DNA from: Formicarius rufipectus
Taxonomy: Eukaryota; Chordata; Aves; Passeriformes; Formicariidae
NCBI GenBank assembly: GCA_013399695.1
Contig: VXAU01003705.1
Coordinates: 1 to 64,000 of the forward strand
DNA length: 64,000 nt
Reading direction: 5' to 3'
Shown: one piece after another, positions 12,001-27,000 of the stretch
Layout: every line of letters starts with the position of its first letter
Position numbering within the stretch: position 1 is the stretch's first letter
Program-made: the position numbers and the translations under genes
The notes under the pieces: model-generated
The model's database searches: none
What the model saw: only the letters and a program-made list of their open reading frames with translations
What the model was told of the DNA's origin: nothing

Positions 12001-15000
12001 ACTATTTGTTCAGCTTATGTAATAACAAAATGTGACCTCATCTCTTGCCCTGCTCTTAAACATAGCCCAAGAAATTTTACAGACATGTGTGCTCATCCTG
12101 AGCAATAAGCCTGGGTCAGCAGGAGATGATCTTTTCATGGATATTGAGGGTAATGATTCCCATTTGTGATATCTAGTGGTCACTAGGTCAGCTTGTCTTC
12201 CTAGTTTTGCAGTACTGGCAGTGCTGCTGCTTCTTAAACTGGGGCTAAATGTGAGTTTAACCCCAGGCCTAACTTGATAGATGAGCCATTCTTTCATACT
12301 GGTGCCAGGACATACCTTGGTCCTTTGGGCCCCAGAATGATACAATGTAATGGGCTTCAGCCCATACTTTCCTGAATCCTAACCTTCATCCACAGCCTTA
12401 ACTTTAACCTTAGTCTTGAGGTCTGTATCCTCCTTGTGTACTGTAAACTATCGATGAGAGAGAAATATCTTCCTTCTATGAAAACTGCAGGCTGTGGGCA
12501 TGTTTTGCTCTATGCCAAGAAGGTATAAGCATGTATTAAATCACTGGAATTTGTGATGATTAGGAGGCAAAACTACATAACTAATAACCTGTGTGCCGAA
12601 ACTGTTAATAAAGTATGAAAGGCTCTCACACAGTTCAGTTTCTGTCAAAGATCTGTATTTTACTAACTACTGATAGTTCAAAGATGTGACTGAAGAAAAG
12701 CATGCCCTTTTCTCACAGTAATATATAATCTGTAGGACAGTTGTGACCTTCAGCAGGCAGATTCTGTTCATGCTTGTATTCAGTGCTTAGAAAGTGCATA
12801 TATAGCCCCCTGCCTTCTACAAATCTAGCTGCTATCTGACAAGCAAAAATAAAAACCTCCCTGCTCACCCATTTCACATTTTGTTCCTTCTTTCCTGGTT
12901 TCATTTGGAGGTCTGATCCTGATGGATCTGTGGAGAAGCTCTTTTGCCTCCTTCTGTAGCTCTGATTAATAAATTTACTCCAGGAGTCAAGCTGTCTGAC
13001 CCACTTCTTATGCAGTGAGGTCTTTCTCCAGAGGCAGTGCTAAAAATATATGACCATCAGTGATCTGGCTGCATGTTAGACGTTTTTGTTTCCTGGACTC
13101 ATGGTGTCAGGCTGTTTAGTAAAGCAGACATTGGTGTAAGTTGGCTGTAATCAGTATCATATCTTCTAAGTGTGAGCAAGAGTGCAAAAGAACGTATTCT
13201 TTATGTTATATCAGTGTTGTTGTGATTGCAATACTCACCCTAAAGATATCACCTTTCAGGAGGTATTCCACATTAGGCAAATACTGTACTTAAAATAGCT
13301 CTAAAACGTGGGTTCAAGACTGGACTTGGGCCAGTGGAATTCTATTATTTTAATATTTCCTTGCCTTTTTAAAAATAATACATTCATTACAATGTAATCA
13401 ATTTTACCGTTCCACTCCTCTCACGTAACGGTACATCTGTGCATTGTAAATGCTTCTGGATGCTAAATAATTGCTACTTAATAATTATGTTGGTTTTTTT
13501 TGTTTGTCTGTTCTTCTGTAGGCTTCCATATGTAGAAGCAGCCAGCCTTTATCTGGCTTTAGTGCTCGGTGCCTTGAGGACGAACAGATGCTCCAGGCCA
13601 TTAGAAAAGCAAATCCAGGAAGTGATTTCATATACGTTGTTGACACTCGGCCCAAAGTAAGTGTATTGGAGTTCTTGCACATAGCAAGACTGAGTCTGGC
13701 CTGAATGCATTAGGGAAGATACACAACTGAATGACTTACCATACTTCTGATCTTGGTTATACCTGTGTAGCTCCACATCAGGATTTATCAGGGGAAACTT
13801 AACTAGGAACTTTGCCAGCATTGTTATCTCTAGGGGAATGTTTTCCTTTATACTGACCTTTTCTCATTTTTTGTTCTTAGCAAAATGTTAAGATACAGAA
13901 AAATAAATAACTTGTAAGTATTTGCACACACAGAGGAGCTGTTTCTATATTTCTGGTGGGACTATCAAAAAATAATCCCCATCATAAAATATATTATATA
14001 TATATATATTTGTTGTTTGTGATGTTGCAAACCTCTGCCTGCTTCTACTAAAGTTTTCCATGCATGATTTCTCTTGCAAGTGGGAAAATGTCCATGATCA
14101 CTACATAAAGGTTAAGGAAAGACCAGTTACTGAAGTTACAAGAATGGAGGAGACTTTTTTTAATATCTCCAGAATTTTTGTTGTTTTGAGAGAGACTCTG
14201 AAATGTGATAAATAGTGATCTCAGATATGTATCTCTATAACTAAAATTCTCTGTCCAAGGTAAAAGCTTTAAAAAAAAAATGCTGTTCAGAAACATAGAA
14301 ACTCAGTAATGATCTAGAAGAGATTAGAAGCTAAACAAACATTGTGTCCAAATTGTCATGCTAGCAAACAGCTCAAGGTGGTGAAGACTAGCTAGACTTC
14401 AGTATCTAGAGGTGAGAGCAAGGATACGTTCTTCCATAAGCTATCAGCAACTTCTCTGTTGAGTGACCAAAGCCTCTGAAGAAAATAAACTAAAAGGGAA
14501 AATCACCACAAAATCCCTCATAGATATAGGATGAATTATATCATGGGAAAAGGAAAAGTGGGAGTAAATGTTTCAGTATCCTAAGATCAGGAGACACAGC
14601 CTGAAAAGGCAAGGTGGGTAAAGCTGAATAACGTGAGGAATAGAGTGAGGAAGGGCAACCCTGGCAGAGCTGGACCAGAAGAAAGGAACTTTCATGGTTG
14701 GTGACTGACTGAATGTGTCGGCGCTGGTGGGAAGGTGCTGAGTGCTCACAGCTGTAATGGGAGGCAGTACCAGAAAATCAGGGCCTTGGCATGTCTCTGA
14801 CCCAAGTCACACTGAGGGATCTGTAATCTGGGGACTGCTTTGACCTTAAATTCCCTCCTTTTTTTATAGGGAAGATGAGGATAGTATGATCTTGTCATGA
14901 AGCAAGTGGATAGTGATGAGCCCTAGGGAAGGATTGGTACCATTGTGTTCAGAACAGGCTTTAGATACAAAGTACAGACCTAGCTGACTAAATAATGCTT

Positions 15001-18000
15001 GTTTAACAGTTCTCTATATGTAATAATATTTACAGCTTGTTTCCTGCCTGATGGTACTCTTCCCTATTTAAGGCACTCTTTGACTGATGTGATTTATTGC
15101 TATGGACTTACTGACTTAGCTATTAATAATATTTTACAAGGTATTAACAGGAAGTCACTTCCTGTGAAGTTTTCTGGTAAATTACTTTGAGGTGCCTTCT
15201 GTGTGCAGTGAAAAAAGCTGTATTTTTTGGAGAGTGTGGAGAGAGTGAAACTGACTCTCTTGGCCATGAATGCCACCATATTTCCAACAATGCTGGCCAG
15301 GAGCCAGTCAAGAGATGAAGACTATTTGTTTTCACCAAATGTGTCTGTAAAAAAGGGTTTGGTATACCAGATTCCGACTTCTCTCTGTGCTGCAAAAATG
15401 GACTGATCTACTAAAGCTCCTGTGATCCCAGGTGCCAAATACAGACGTGTTACAGTTTTGTGCCTGCTGATGCATTTATAAAGCTAGAGCATATAGGAAG
15501 GGATAGGTATTGGTGGAAGCAGTTCCTGGCATTCCTCGAGGAACCTTTAGCAAATGCAAAGCTAAGATAATCAAGTCTGATGCAAGATTTCCCATTGCCA
15601 TAGGAGGCTAAAAAACTATCTTCCTTTTTTCTCATCAGAACCAGTTCCTTGCAAAGATCATGAGATTGATGGGTCCTTCAATTCAACATTCCCAAGTGCT
15701 CTTCATATGCTGTCCCTCAAAACACTTGATAATCTTCCAAACGAAAGATTTGGCTGTACAAGTTTTGTTTCCACTTCATCTAAATATACCAGGATGACCA
15801 AATACAGAGCCTTACCTAGGCCACTGTCTTCCCTCTATGTAATGACAGAAGAAGCTAATATAAAATTACTGTTTATAATTAAAAGAGGTTAGTTCTATAC
15901 TCTTTATTACAAGTCGTGACTTGATTATCCTCATTAAAGAAAATGCCAGGAAATCACGCAAGTGAGGTCTGTTACCTTTAGAGGTTGTATCTTCACGTTC
16001 ATTGAGATTAATTGGGGACAGGCAAATTTAGAGAGCTTCACAACAACTACTTCAGGAGCAACAGATGGAATTTTGGTAGATGATGTGGAAAACTTGTTAG
16101 TAAATATTGTGGCAGCTGCAAACTTTGGCAACTGATAGTATTTAAAATAAATGAGAGTCAGAAAGCCTTGCAAATTTAACCTTATATTTATTTACTTTTA
16201 AATAGGACTATTTCAGATTGTCTTTTAAGAGAGGATTAATAATATTTATGTACTGAGAGTTAGGTCAGTTAGAGGATAGGTGGTTCTTGTTTAGGGTTTC
16301 AGGGTTAGACTTGTATGTATAGATCTTTTTTTCCTGAAGCTGTAAGGCTACTGAAGAGAAAGATTGCTTCATTTTGTTTATATGAGAACACTGATGTCTA
16401 CTTCAAAAGAGACAGATTAGGATTCAGCAGATAATTTATATCTTTCTAGCAAGTCACACTGAGGACTTTGTCCTTAATTGACATGCTGTTCACAGATGTC
16501 AAGTTTGATCCTCAGAAACCTGTTTTGAGATACAATAAAAAAAAGCTAGACTTGTTCATCTTGGTTGGAGGGAAATTGGCAGCAGACAAGCAGTCCTCAG
16601 TTACATGCACTGGCTCCAAATTAAAACAAAATATCAGGAGTATGTGTGTTCGGGGTGGAAAAGGTCAGAAAAGAAGATATACATTCTTATATATCCCATG
16701 ATGTCATTAGCCAAGTACTGAAGTATAATACTGTGAGTTTCAGAAGTGACCACAGAAGCAGCAAATCACTAGGACTGCCTGCAATATTGGGAAATAAGCT
16801 GCAAATGAAGTTATCTGCATAGCCTCTTGTCCCTTAGGCAATGCCTAAAAGATATTTTGTTTTGATTTTTTTAGCGCATTGGCTCTGACTAAACTGAAGT
16901 TGAGTCACTTTTTGTCCAATTGATGCCTCATGAAGGCTCTCCAAAAGCTTTGTTGATGCCTGGATGTGTAATATCCTTTGTTATTTATTTCTTAAATCTT
17001 TCCTAAGCAGAAACTGTTAGTTGTGCTTGGAGGCACGGATGTCCTGCCACTTGGTCTGCTTTGTCACTCCTGGAGCCTTCATATTTCTTGGGAAGTTCAA
17101 AGGCTCCCCAGACTTACAGTGTGGATTTCATAGAAGAGCAGGAACTTAATGCAAAAAGATAATTTCTTTCTGTTGCGCAGTGAGATTTTGCTATAGAAAA
17201 TGAAAAGAAAAAAAAAAAAAGGTAGACGGGGTAATAAAGTAGAAGTACTTCATTCACTTCTGTCAGCTCCAGTTTTCAGCCCAAAGATCAAAATTTGGCA
17301 TAAGGAACTTGGAAGATAGTTTTCGTTCTCACCCAAGGACCTAAAAGAGGGCAGGGAATAAGCATTCCCTTAATTTTATGCTTGGGAAAACTGAATTAAA
17401 GAAGCATTTCTTGACTTTCCCATGCCAGGAAACAAGTAACAGATTCCAAGACAACACTTCAGCTTCCAGCTGGATGTAGTTTTTTTTCCTGAAGCACAGC
17501 AATTTATTTGATAGCACCACGTTACTGATTAAAATATTTGCGGTAATTTTGTCAATTCAAATATTTTGTGGTCTTACACAATGCGAGCAAGATACTACAA
17601 AATTGGGAAAAGCTCCAACTCCCTCTTCATTATTCCGAGATTCAAAAAATTGAGCACTATCAAGTTTTGGATGGTTTGAGTAGTAAAACACAGCAACATT
17701 ACAGTGTGCACATGCATGAAACAGTGGCATGGCAGATGAGACACTGCCACCTTCTGGGTACATTCTGCTAGTAAACATAACTCTGATCTAATATAAAATC
17801 GAAATAGCCTTTTAAAACCGTTATGCTTTTGCACAGGAACCCTACCTAAGCTGTGTTTTTTTGTGTTTAACCCCACTAAAGAAGTTCACTTAAAGGCTTT
17901 GAAACAGGATGTCAGAGACTCAGCAACCCAGCACTCTGCAATAGCTTGTAAACAGATCCCCGATTCATAACCCTTTGTGTTGACACTGTGATAAATGCTT

Positions 18001-21000
18001 CCTATTTATGCCTGACTTAAATCACTCTGATTTATTGCCATAGACCACAGGCTTTGTTTTGAAAAGAAACTGCTACTGGTTTTAATCCAATTTTCCCTAT
18101 GTTTTTCAGCTCAATGCAATGGCAAACAGAGCAGCAGGGAAGGGATATGAAAATGAAGACAACTACTCCAACATCAAGTTTCAATTCATAGGCATTGAGA
18201 ACATCCATGTCATGAGAAATAGTCTGCAGAAAATGCTTGAAGGTAATATTCATTGGCAACTAGAGGAAAGAATTAATCTTTCTATCACTCAAATCAGGAT
18301 AACTGCTCTGAAATCAGCAGCAGTGAAAGCAGGTATGAAAAGAGATCTTTGCCTGTTGCAGCTGCATGCAGCTGCCTGCTGGCTATTGGGACTTGTGCAA
18401 TGGTATCTAGGTGTAATTTCCTAATTGTACAAACACCTCGTTTTGTGGCTGAAATCCAGATATCATTTACTTTAATTACAAAAATGATTTAACTTCAGCA
18501 CACCTTACTGCTACTCTGTTTTGTTTGTGGTTTGTTTTTTGTTTTTTTTTTTTTTAAATTTACACTTTGATGGTAAAATGATAAAAATCACTTACAGCTG
18601 CCTTTGAGGCTAGTGGAAAATAAAGGATTTTTTTTTTAAGGTCAGAAAAACTATGGTTTGATTTTTGTATGTATATAAGGTAGTCATTCATTTTATATAG
18701 AATTTTAATAGAAACTTACTCATGCCCTGTATAGAACATGACACATCAGCTCTGTTCCTGAAATTCACAGTCAATGGGTGTAATCATTCAGCACCTTCAT
18801 AATCCCATGCAAATTAATAATAATTAAAATATTTAGTTTATAACCCAGCACATCTGTTCTGCCATTTCATGACTGTTCAGAGATCATCTGGGAAAAGAGT
18901 AAGGATAAATAAGCCATCCTTGACCCTCAAGGGCTTGTTGATTTTTGGCAAGTAAACAGTGCTCACTCACAGTGTCTCAGTATTTACTTCATGAACATCA
19001 TCAACTTCCATCACCTCCTAGATCAGCTTGATCAAGCTGTTCTTGACTTCGTGAGCTGCCCAAGCTCTTTTATTATTCATCTGTCTGTATGCAAATGTAA
19101 ATTTGAGATCTGAGAAGGGCTTAAATTTTCCATAACAGGAAAGCTGTGCTCTAGTTTTAAATAAGAGCATTTTATGAAAACCAGCATTAAAGTGTGATGT
19201 GGGTAAAACAGTCATTCTCTTCATGACATATTTTTACTTAATTCCTTGGTCTCAGAGAGGAAAACAGAAGGATTTTTAATTCACTAGGAAGTCTTGTTTG
19301 GCTAGAAGAGAGCCTAAGTCAAGGAAGGTCCCTTTATTTGTTCAGCTAAAGACCATCAAAGAGAAAACAGTAAACAACCAGCCTGGCTGCATGGGGCAGT
19401 GCTGTGTATAATTCTGAGCCAGCCCATGGCCCACACTTATATGTAACAAGATAATTTCTAATGCGTTTAACACCTGAGGTTGATTTGGGAGTATAAATTC
19501 TTAGCATATATTTTCAAATGAGCCATATGTTCAGAACATTTACTTTTCTCCTAGGTTTTATATTTGCTATTTTGAAATCTTGTATTTAGCAACTTGACTG
19601 ATAAGATTAGAAATCAGAGAAGTTTAGTACTTCTTTTAAAAAAATCGTGTAACTTGCCATGTACCAGGGCTTTTCTTATGCAAGATGCTGTGTAGTGTTT
19701 CTCTTTCCATTTGTATGTGTCCCTTAATTTGTTTCTCTGGTGGGCATTTAAAAGATACTTTCTAACTGACTTCAGCATACAAAGAGACCTAGAACCTAAA
19801 AGGCTGTCAAGGATGATGATCACATACACTTAACATGGCTTTAAATTTTATGTCAAGGAATACCTCGATAATACATTGATAATTATGAATTATATTTATA
19901 TTACCAATAGCAAAAAAGAATTTTAAAAATGCATAAGTAAAATATCAGTATCACTGTACCAAGGTGAATCTCACACTACACTACCAGAATTACAGAATGG
20001 GTCTGCTGCTCATGATCTGTTGTAATATTTCATAAGGTACATAAAAACCTTTGAAAAGACAAATGGAGCTGATGAAAACTGATTTTAGTTAATTGTGAGC
20101 TATTTTGTTTATTGGAAGTGTTCATGGAAAAGAGGACATCAAGACATAGTTGGTCAGATCAGATTCATTCAACTTACTGGTACTAAGCAGAAGTGAAGGA
20201 TGGGGGATCTTCACATGGCAGACTGCAGAGTATTTTCAATATATGATTTTAAATACCTTCAGTGCTGATAACATTTGAACAAAAAATTATTATTCCGTTT
20301 TCCATTGGAAAATGCACTTGTAATAGGGATGAGTTCATTTCAATGATGTTTCTTTCAGAGAAAGCTGAAGAAATTAATTTATAATTGTAAAAATGTCAAT
20401 ATTTTATTTCAGTAGGTAAAAAAATATTTCAGCTTTGTGATTTTTCTGACTTCAATTCTAGAAATTTTATCTTAACTTTAACATGTATTTACCCTTGTAT
20501 AATGTTCATTTTTGGTATATTAGTATATTAGTATTATACTATATTAGTATTATAAAATGATTACATTTTTAGGATTTTTTTTTTTTCAGAATATGCAAAA
20601 AAATGTTTGACTGTACTCTGGAAGTAAAATGTATTTCCTTTCAGAAGAAAAAAGGTTTTTCTTTTATCTCTGCTGCCTCATATTGCTTTAGTATAACACA
20701 GATTTATTTTTTTTTCATTTAAGGAGAGGTGCATGTAAAGATCCTTGGGACAATTTTGGTCCTACGTACAACTTCCTTGAAATAATTTTTAATATTAGAA
20801 GGATAGGTTACACAAGGGCTTTTCTCAATAAAGATTCAAGAGCTGGCTGAGGCTGCTGTTTGGCATTTGTGGTAGGATGGGCTGTGCCACACACCCAGGG
20901 GCCAGCCCAAACGTAACCCCTGTTCGTTGTGCATTGAGGTGATGACCCTGTGTGCTCCCTGTCTGTAAACAAAAAATGTGAGCTTCTCCTTCCTCATACC

Positions 21001-24000
21001 AGGAGCAGTTACTGCTGCCCTCTGATCCTTGGACTTCACTGACAGACCAGCCAGTGAGAAAGCCAGAGGGTTTGGCCCACAGCAATTATTCCTTCCTCTT
21101 CTTACAGCCTTCCTGCCAGAAATCCAGGAACTGCTCCAGCATCCCCTTCTGGCACTTATGCTGGTGGAAGAGGCAGTCCTGTTTCTTACTCCCTTCCTGG
21201 GAAATTGGGCACACCACTGGATTTCTCAGAGCTCTGCCCAGAGGCTCTTGATTTTCCTGTGCCTATGCCATGGATGCACCAGGCTTTATTTCTCAAAGAT
21301 TTTGGTACCTTTGCTTCTGAGCTGGAAATGCCTTTCCCCTTAGGATTAGCCTCATAATTGAACTCAGTATTAAGGTCCAGATCAGTTGCCAAAATCATGT
21401 GAAATATACAGTGTATGCCTTTAGCACAGTCTGTACTTTGCTCAGCGAAGTGGTCAGTAAATATTGACTCTAATTTGGCAGTGGGAATGAGCAAAGCACT
21501 GTTTCAGCCTTACCTTGGGCTTTTGTAAACAGAGACAGCAGCTTCAGCCAGAATTCAGCCACTAATTGGTCATGCTTCCATCTGCACAGGAGCATTAATC
21601 ATGTGAAAAGCTGTTTGCTTTCACTGCTGCTATCTCTGCATCTTTATAAATATCCTTCAAAAATTATTTTTAAAATAACCATCTGGAAGAGGCCTTACAT
21701 ACAAACATTGTAAGACCTTGTATGGAAACATTAGGCCATTTTGCTTCTGAATGAAATGGAATTGGGACAGTCAGCTGAGATATGGTATGAACTCTGAATT
21801 GGCTTCTAAAATTAAATTTCTATTACAAGGAAGGAAGCTAAAGGAAAATAAAGTTACCCCAGTGGCTATAATGGCCATAAATAACTGTCTTTTAAGATTT
21901 CTGGACCTCAAGAGACCTTCTAAGACTTTAGTAATTGACAGATTATACATTAACTCTGTAAAAACATGTTGTTTTTCACTGTATTCCAAAAATTAATTTC
22001 ACTGGCTAATAGTTTTTTCCTTAAAAGACAACATAATCCTACATGGATCAAAATAAAGGTGTAGTCTATTTATAGACTGAATTTAGTATTTCACTGTTGA
22101 AAACAGATTATGCCAAATTTCATTATTTGTTAGCTGGATTGAGGTATCTGATTTAGATTCTGATTGCTCTTTTTTTCTTCTGATGCCACAAACTCTCTAA
22201 TATTAAAAGTTAGACACTTGGGTACATAAGAATAGAAACTTAAGAGTAAAAACTGAGAGATTTTAATTTTTTTCTTCAAACATGGCAGAGAATTTGGAAG
22301 ATTTTCAGGAAAATATGATGAATTATGGCTTGTCCTAACCATCAGAATACTTTCTGACTCTAAGTGAAGCTTTAATAAGGTTTCATTCAGGGATGGAGAA
22401 GGGTAGAGCAGATCAGTTTAACTCAACTAGCATGACCTGTGGTGATGCTGGGAGCAGGAGACAGTGGCACCATTTATGTGGTTGTCTGCCTGTCTGACAG
22501 CAGAAATCATATGCTTACTGTGTCCAAGCCCTCACTGTTAAATACATGGACTTCTCCCAGGGGTTTGGAAACTCCACTCCCTACACAATTTTGGAAAAGT
22601 CATTCTTCACAGAAGGAGGCATTTGATAAACTGTTTGCAATAGGCTTTATGGCAGCTTCTCTTTTTAACTTAAATCAACATACTGAGTGAAATTTGACCG
22701 AGCCCTATTTCTTAAATATATGCACTTGGTAATGTTTGAATGTGAAGTAATATTTCTTTTCAAAATATGCATGTTTTACATGGGCATACCTGAAGGAGAG
22801 ATGACTCTGAGGCTGAACAGTTAGTGAAGCTTAAGGGACTCTAATTACTGTACATTTAAAATGTAGCTTATTTTGCAGTTTGCGAGCTGAAATCACCTTC
22901 AATGAGCGACTTTTTGTGGGGCCTGGAAAATTCTGGCTGGCTGAAGCATATCAAAGCCATTATGGATGCTGGCATTTTTATTGCAAAGGTAAAGTGTGTA
23001 AAATGAGAACAGAACTTGGAGCAACAAGATACAGAAAGTGAGGACCAAATCCTCTGCTTGTGGATAACTTCTGTTATCTCTTCAGTGATCTTATACCTGA
23101 AAACAGCCCATCTTTGCAATGCTTCTTAATGAGGAGAGATGATTCTTAGATGCTCTTGTGTGGACTTTTAGCTAATATGGTAAAAAAGGCTTGTGTCCTT
23201 TTGTAATGAAGCCTCTGCTAGCCTATAACTTGTTATGCCAGGCATTTAAATGTCCTTTACTCCCCAGTAGTAATTGTTACAGTTTTTCTCTCTGTTTCCC
23301 CTGCCTTCTTCACTGGTTTCTGGACATTGCCTTTGTTGAAGGTTTCTGGTAGTTGCATATAAAATTAGCTACTCCATTATCCCCTCTGGGTTATCAGGCA
23401 ACCAGTTAAATTCACCTCCTGAACCAATTTCTGTGGATTGCCGTGGCCAAACTGTCTGGCAACATCTACTCTCATATATTTGAGAACTGTTGCAGAAAAC
23501 TGCTGCTGGCTTTAATCAGAAGTTGTTTCTCCTAACCTCACCCACAGTGATGCAGATATTTGTCATCTGCCAACAGTAGCTTTAATTTATTAACTTCCTT
23601 GTGCTCTTCCTTTTACTGCTTCAATTCTTATTTTTGAGATTACTGTTAAAATTTTGTATAGGCTGTTTTATTCACATGATCTGTGACATACAACTATATA
23701 GATAAAACTTCATGGGCTTCCCTCCTCACTAACTGCTTGTTTCTCTTGGTATGTTTTTTTTCCTACTAGTAGGCAACTGTAGTCTCTTCCCTGAAGAGCA
23801 ACTGTGGGATAAATGCACTTCCAGCCCTAATACCTTTCATTAACTTACAGAAATCAGGTCATTTACATTAGCTTTGCCAACTTTTCCCCAGTGGCTAGTC
23901 TTAAAATACTGTCAGAAGAACATATCCTTAGTCCATATGCTTGCTAGCCTTGTGCCTCCTCAGACATACATTTTGAACCATTCTTATTTGTACAGTTCCC

Positions 24001-27000
24001 AGTTCTTGGTTCTTGATCTTCTGCCCACAGGGGTTCTATTTCGGTAGAATTTACTTGTCTCTTGAGATAAACATAGATAATTTATTATTATTTCTCATTC
24101 CCTAATAAGCCCAAACTTAAATGTTTGTTTTTCGAAGCAGTATCTTTCCTAACCTATTTTATTTTCTGCTTCCTAAATTTAGATCTCTTTAGAAATGACA
24201 AAGGCCAAAACTTTTAGAATTTAAAACAAACAAACAAACAAACAAAACCCACAACAACCAACCCTCAAGTTTTAGAAATAATGCAACACCAGACTGCAAA
24301 ACTTAGTATGATCTCTTCTTTGTGTTTATGTATAAAATGGGATCCTCTCTCACCAGTTATTACATTAAAGGTACTGCTAAAATCTTGCTTATTAAATATG
24401 GAAGTTTACCACTAGCACAGGCTTCCCTACAACTCTTTACAGGATGTCATCAGTGCAATGCAGTGTGCTGTAATAGTAACCAGGCTAGCACTGGCACTGG
24501 AAGCAGAAATTGCCCTTGTTGACAATACCATCAAGATGAGAAATTAGCAGCTGTGTTGCCAGTATGACTGTTCTGTCACTGGTATGTGAGTTAGAACATT
24601 ACTTGTATCTGAATCTGCTGTAGGTCGTTGTCCACTCTGACAGACTGGTGTATTTTATTGAAATGAATCCTACATCTTCCTGTAGTGGAGTGTAAATAGG
24701 TGATGCTCAACCACTGTATTGCATGGGATGATATGAATTAAGACTTTTAAAACAAAAGAAATAATGCTCATTCAAGAACTCTGGCAGAATAAAAAAATGA
24801 ACCAGTTTTCCCAGTTTCCAAATTAATACTCTAGCACTGTCTCACTATTCCCCTCTTACCATTGTCTTCCTCCCTCCTTATGAAATTTCTGACTTTTTCT
24901 GTATCCTTAGGCTGTGGCTGAGGAGGGTGTGAGTGTGCTTGTTCACTGCTCTGATGGCTGGGATAGGACAGCCCAGGTTTGCTCTGTAGCGAGCCTTCTA
25001 TTGGATCCATATTACAGAACTATGAAGGGATTCATGGTAAGCAGGTTCTTTCACAGAGTAAATGAAATAGTATGGCATCATTAAGATGAATATCTTTGGG
25101 TTTGCTTTTAATGGGAAATAAACTTTCCTTAAATATATATGGAGTGGGAAGGCTGGCTTCTATATGCCACACTATATGCCCAGAATATGCCCACATATTC
25201 TTTCCCCCAGAATCCAAGAACGAAAATGTTACCAGTTGGACACCCATTCGATTTTTTCCTAACTTTGACCAAGAAACTTTCTTGCAACCCAAGGAGCTTT
25301 TGTGCAAGCAAGAATTTGTACTCATTTGCAGTGAACGTTGTAATTCTGAGAGTCAGCAGTGTGTTTTCTAAACAATAGATTGCAATGAGCAGCTGTGTTG
25401 GAAAATCTGTTCCTTTTCCATGTATATCAGTAGTGGTAAAGCAGGTAGAAATGCTGTCAAGTTACTGGTCACATGTTCAAAATACATTTGAGACATTCAT
25501 AAGTTCTGTTTTGGAAAGCAATGAAATGAGCTAACTGAAGTTGTGCTGAAATACTTGCATCCTATCTGCATCCATGAAAGGTGCTATTTTCCCTTAACTG
25601 GCAACAGTGCTCATCACTCGTTTTTCTGCTAATTCTGAAAGCTGTTTGGGATTCTAATACTGCTTGCATATCACTGCTTTCTCTAACAATTAACTGCGAT
25701 TCCAGTATTGCTTGTTTACACCACAATTCTGCCTGTTTCAACGTGGGTAGGCTGAATGCAATATTCTCTTTTTAGGTGTTAATTGAAAAAGACTGGGTTT
25801 CCTTTGGCCACAAATTTAACCACAGGTAAGGTGGTGCTAAGCTTATCCTATATATATGTATGTGTTTATGTACCTGCTGCCATTCCAGTTCTACTTCTTT
25901 GCTGCCTTATGAAGCATATCAAGAGAATGCCCTCAGGAAACTGCCATACCCTTTTCTCCTACTATATAATTTAGCTGCCTGGAAATGTCAAAGTGAAATA
26001 TTTTTATATGAATTTTATATCTACACTCCAAAACCACTTTTGGGAATCCTGGGAGCTGGTCTTGCAGTTGCTGTGAGCATTGAGAGGTCCATGTGAGTGA
26101 AAAGTATGGGGCTTGCAAAATCCCTTTGGACTCCAGCAGATATTTCAAGAGTGCCAAGGCTTCCCCCACATAAAACCCTTTTCAGTAAAGGCTACATCTT
26201 TCAAGACAGTACTTAATCTGAGGCATGTCTGTGAGTTAAATATTACATAAAATGCACTCTTCCTATTACACTCTGTTGTAACAAAAACAAAAGCAGGATT
26301 TGTTCAGAAATGTCAGACAAAGTGAAGTGGAAAGTAATTTATTTGGGCAAGTTATTTTGAACATCCATCCAATGTAAATGCCAGAATGTAATGTAAATGT
26401 TTGAAGTCTTTTTATGGTTAAACATGGGAAAATATTCACATTTTCTTTCTTTCTTTTGAATTCCCTTTTAGTTTCTGTAAAAATTAAAAGTGCAGTTTTT
26501 ATATTGGGGTTTAGTTACAGTGTATTGCTTGAATATAAATGTTACAGTTTCAAAAAACACAATAAAGCTTCCAGGAAATCTGTGCAGCTCCATACCACCT
26601 GTGAAATTCCATCAGGAATTACTGCATTTAATATACGGTCAGTTGTCTATGATTATCAGTGGTAAAAGGTGTCATGAAATGCAATAACCACTGATAGCTT
26701 TGATTGGCTGTGCAATGCTGCTGTATTTTGTTTTAGGCATAGTAATATCAGAAGTTTCAATTTTAGAAGTTTGTCAGCTTAGAAGTTCGTGGAATTCCAC
26801 TCTGCTGGCATGGTTATATATATATATATATGCACATAAATACACATGAGCAGAACAATTGATTTAAAATGCTTCTTCCTGTTATAAAATATTTTACTTC
26901 TGTGTGGTTTAGATTTTCAGTCTCCTTTTCTTCATTGCAGGTGGTTCCAAGAGGCATTTTTACAGATAGAAAATCTGATGTTCACTTGACAGTTACAGTA

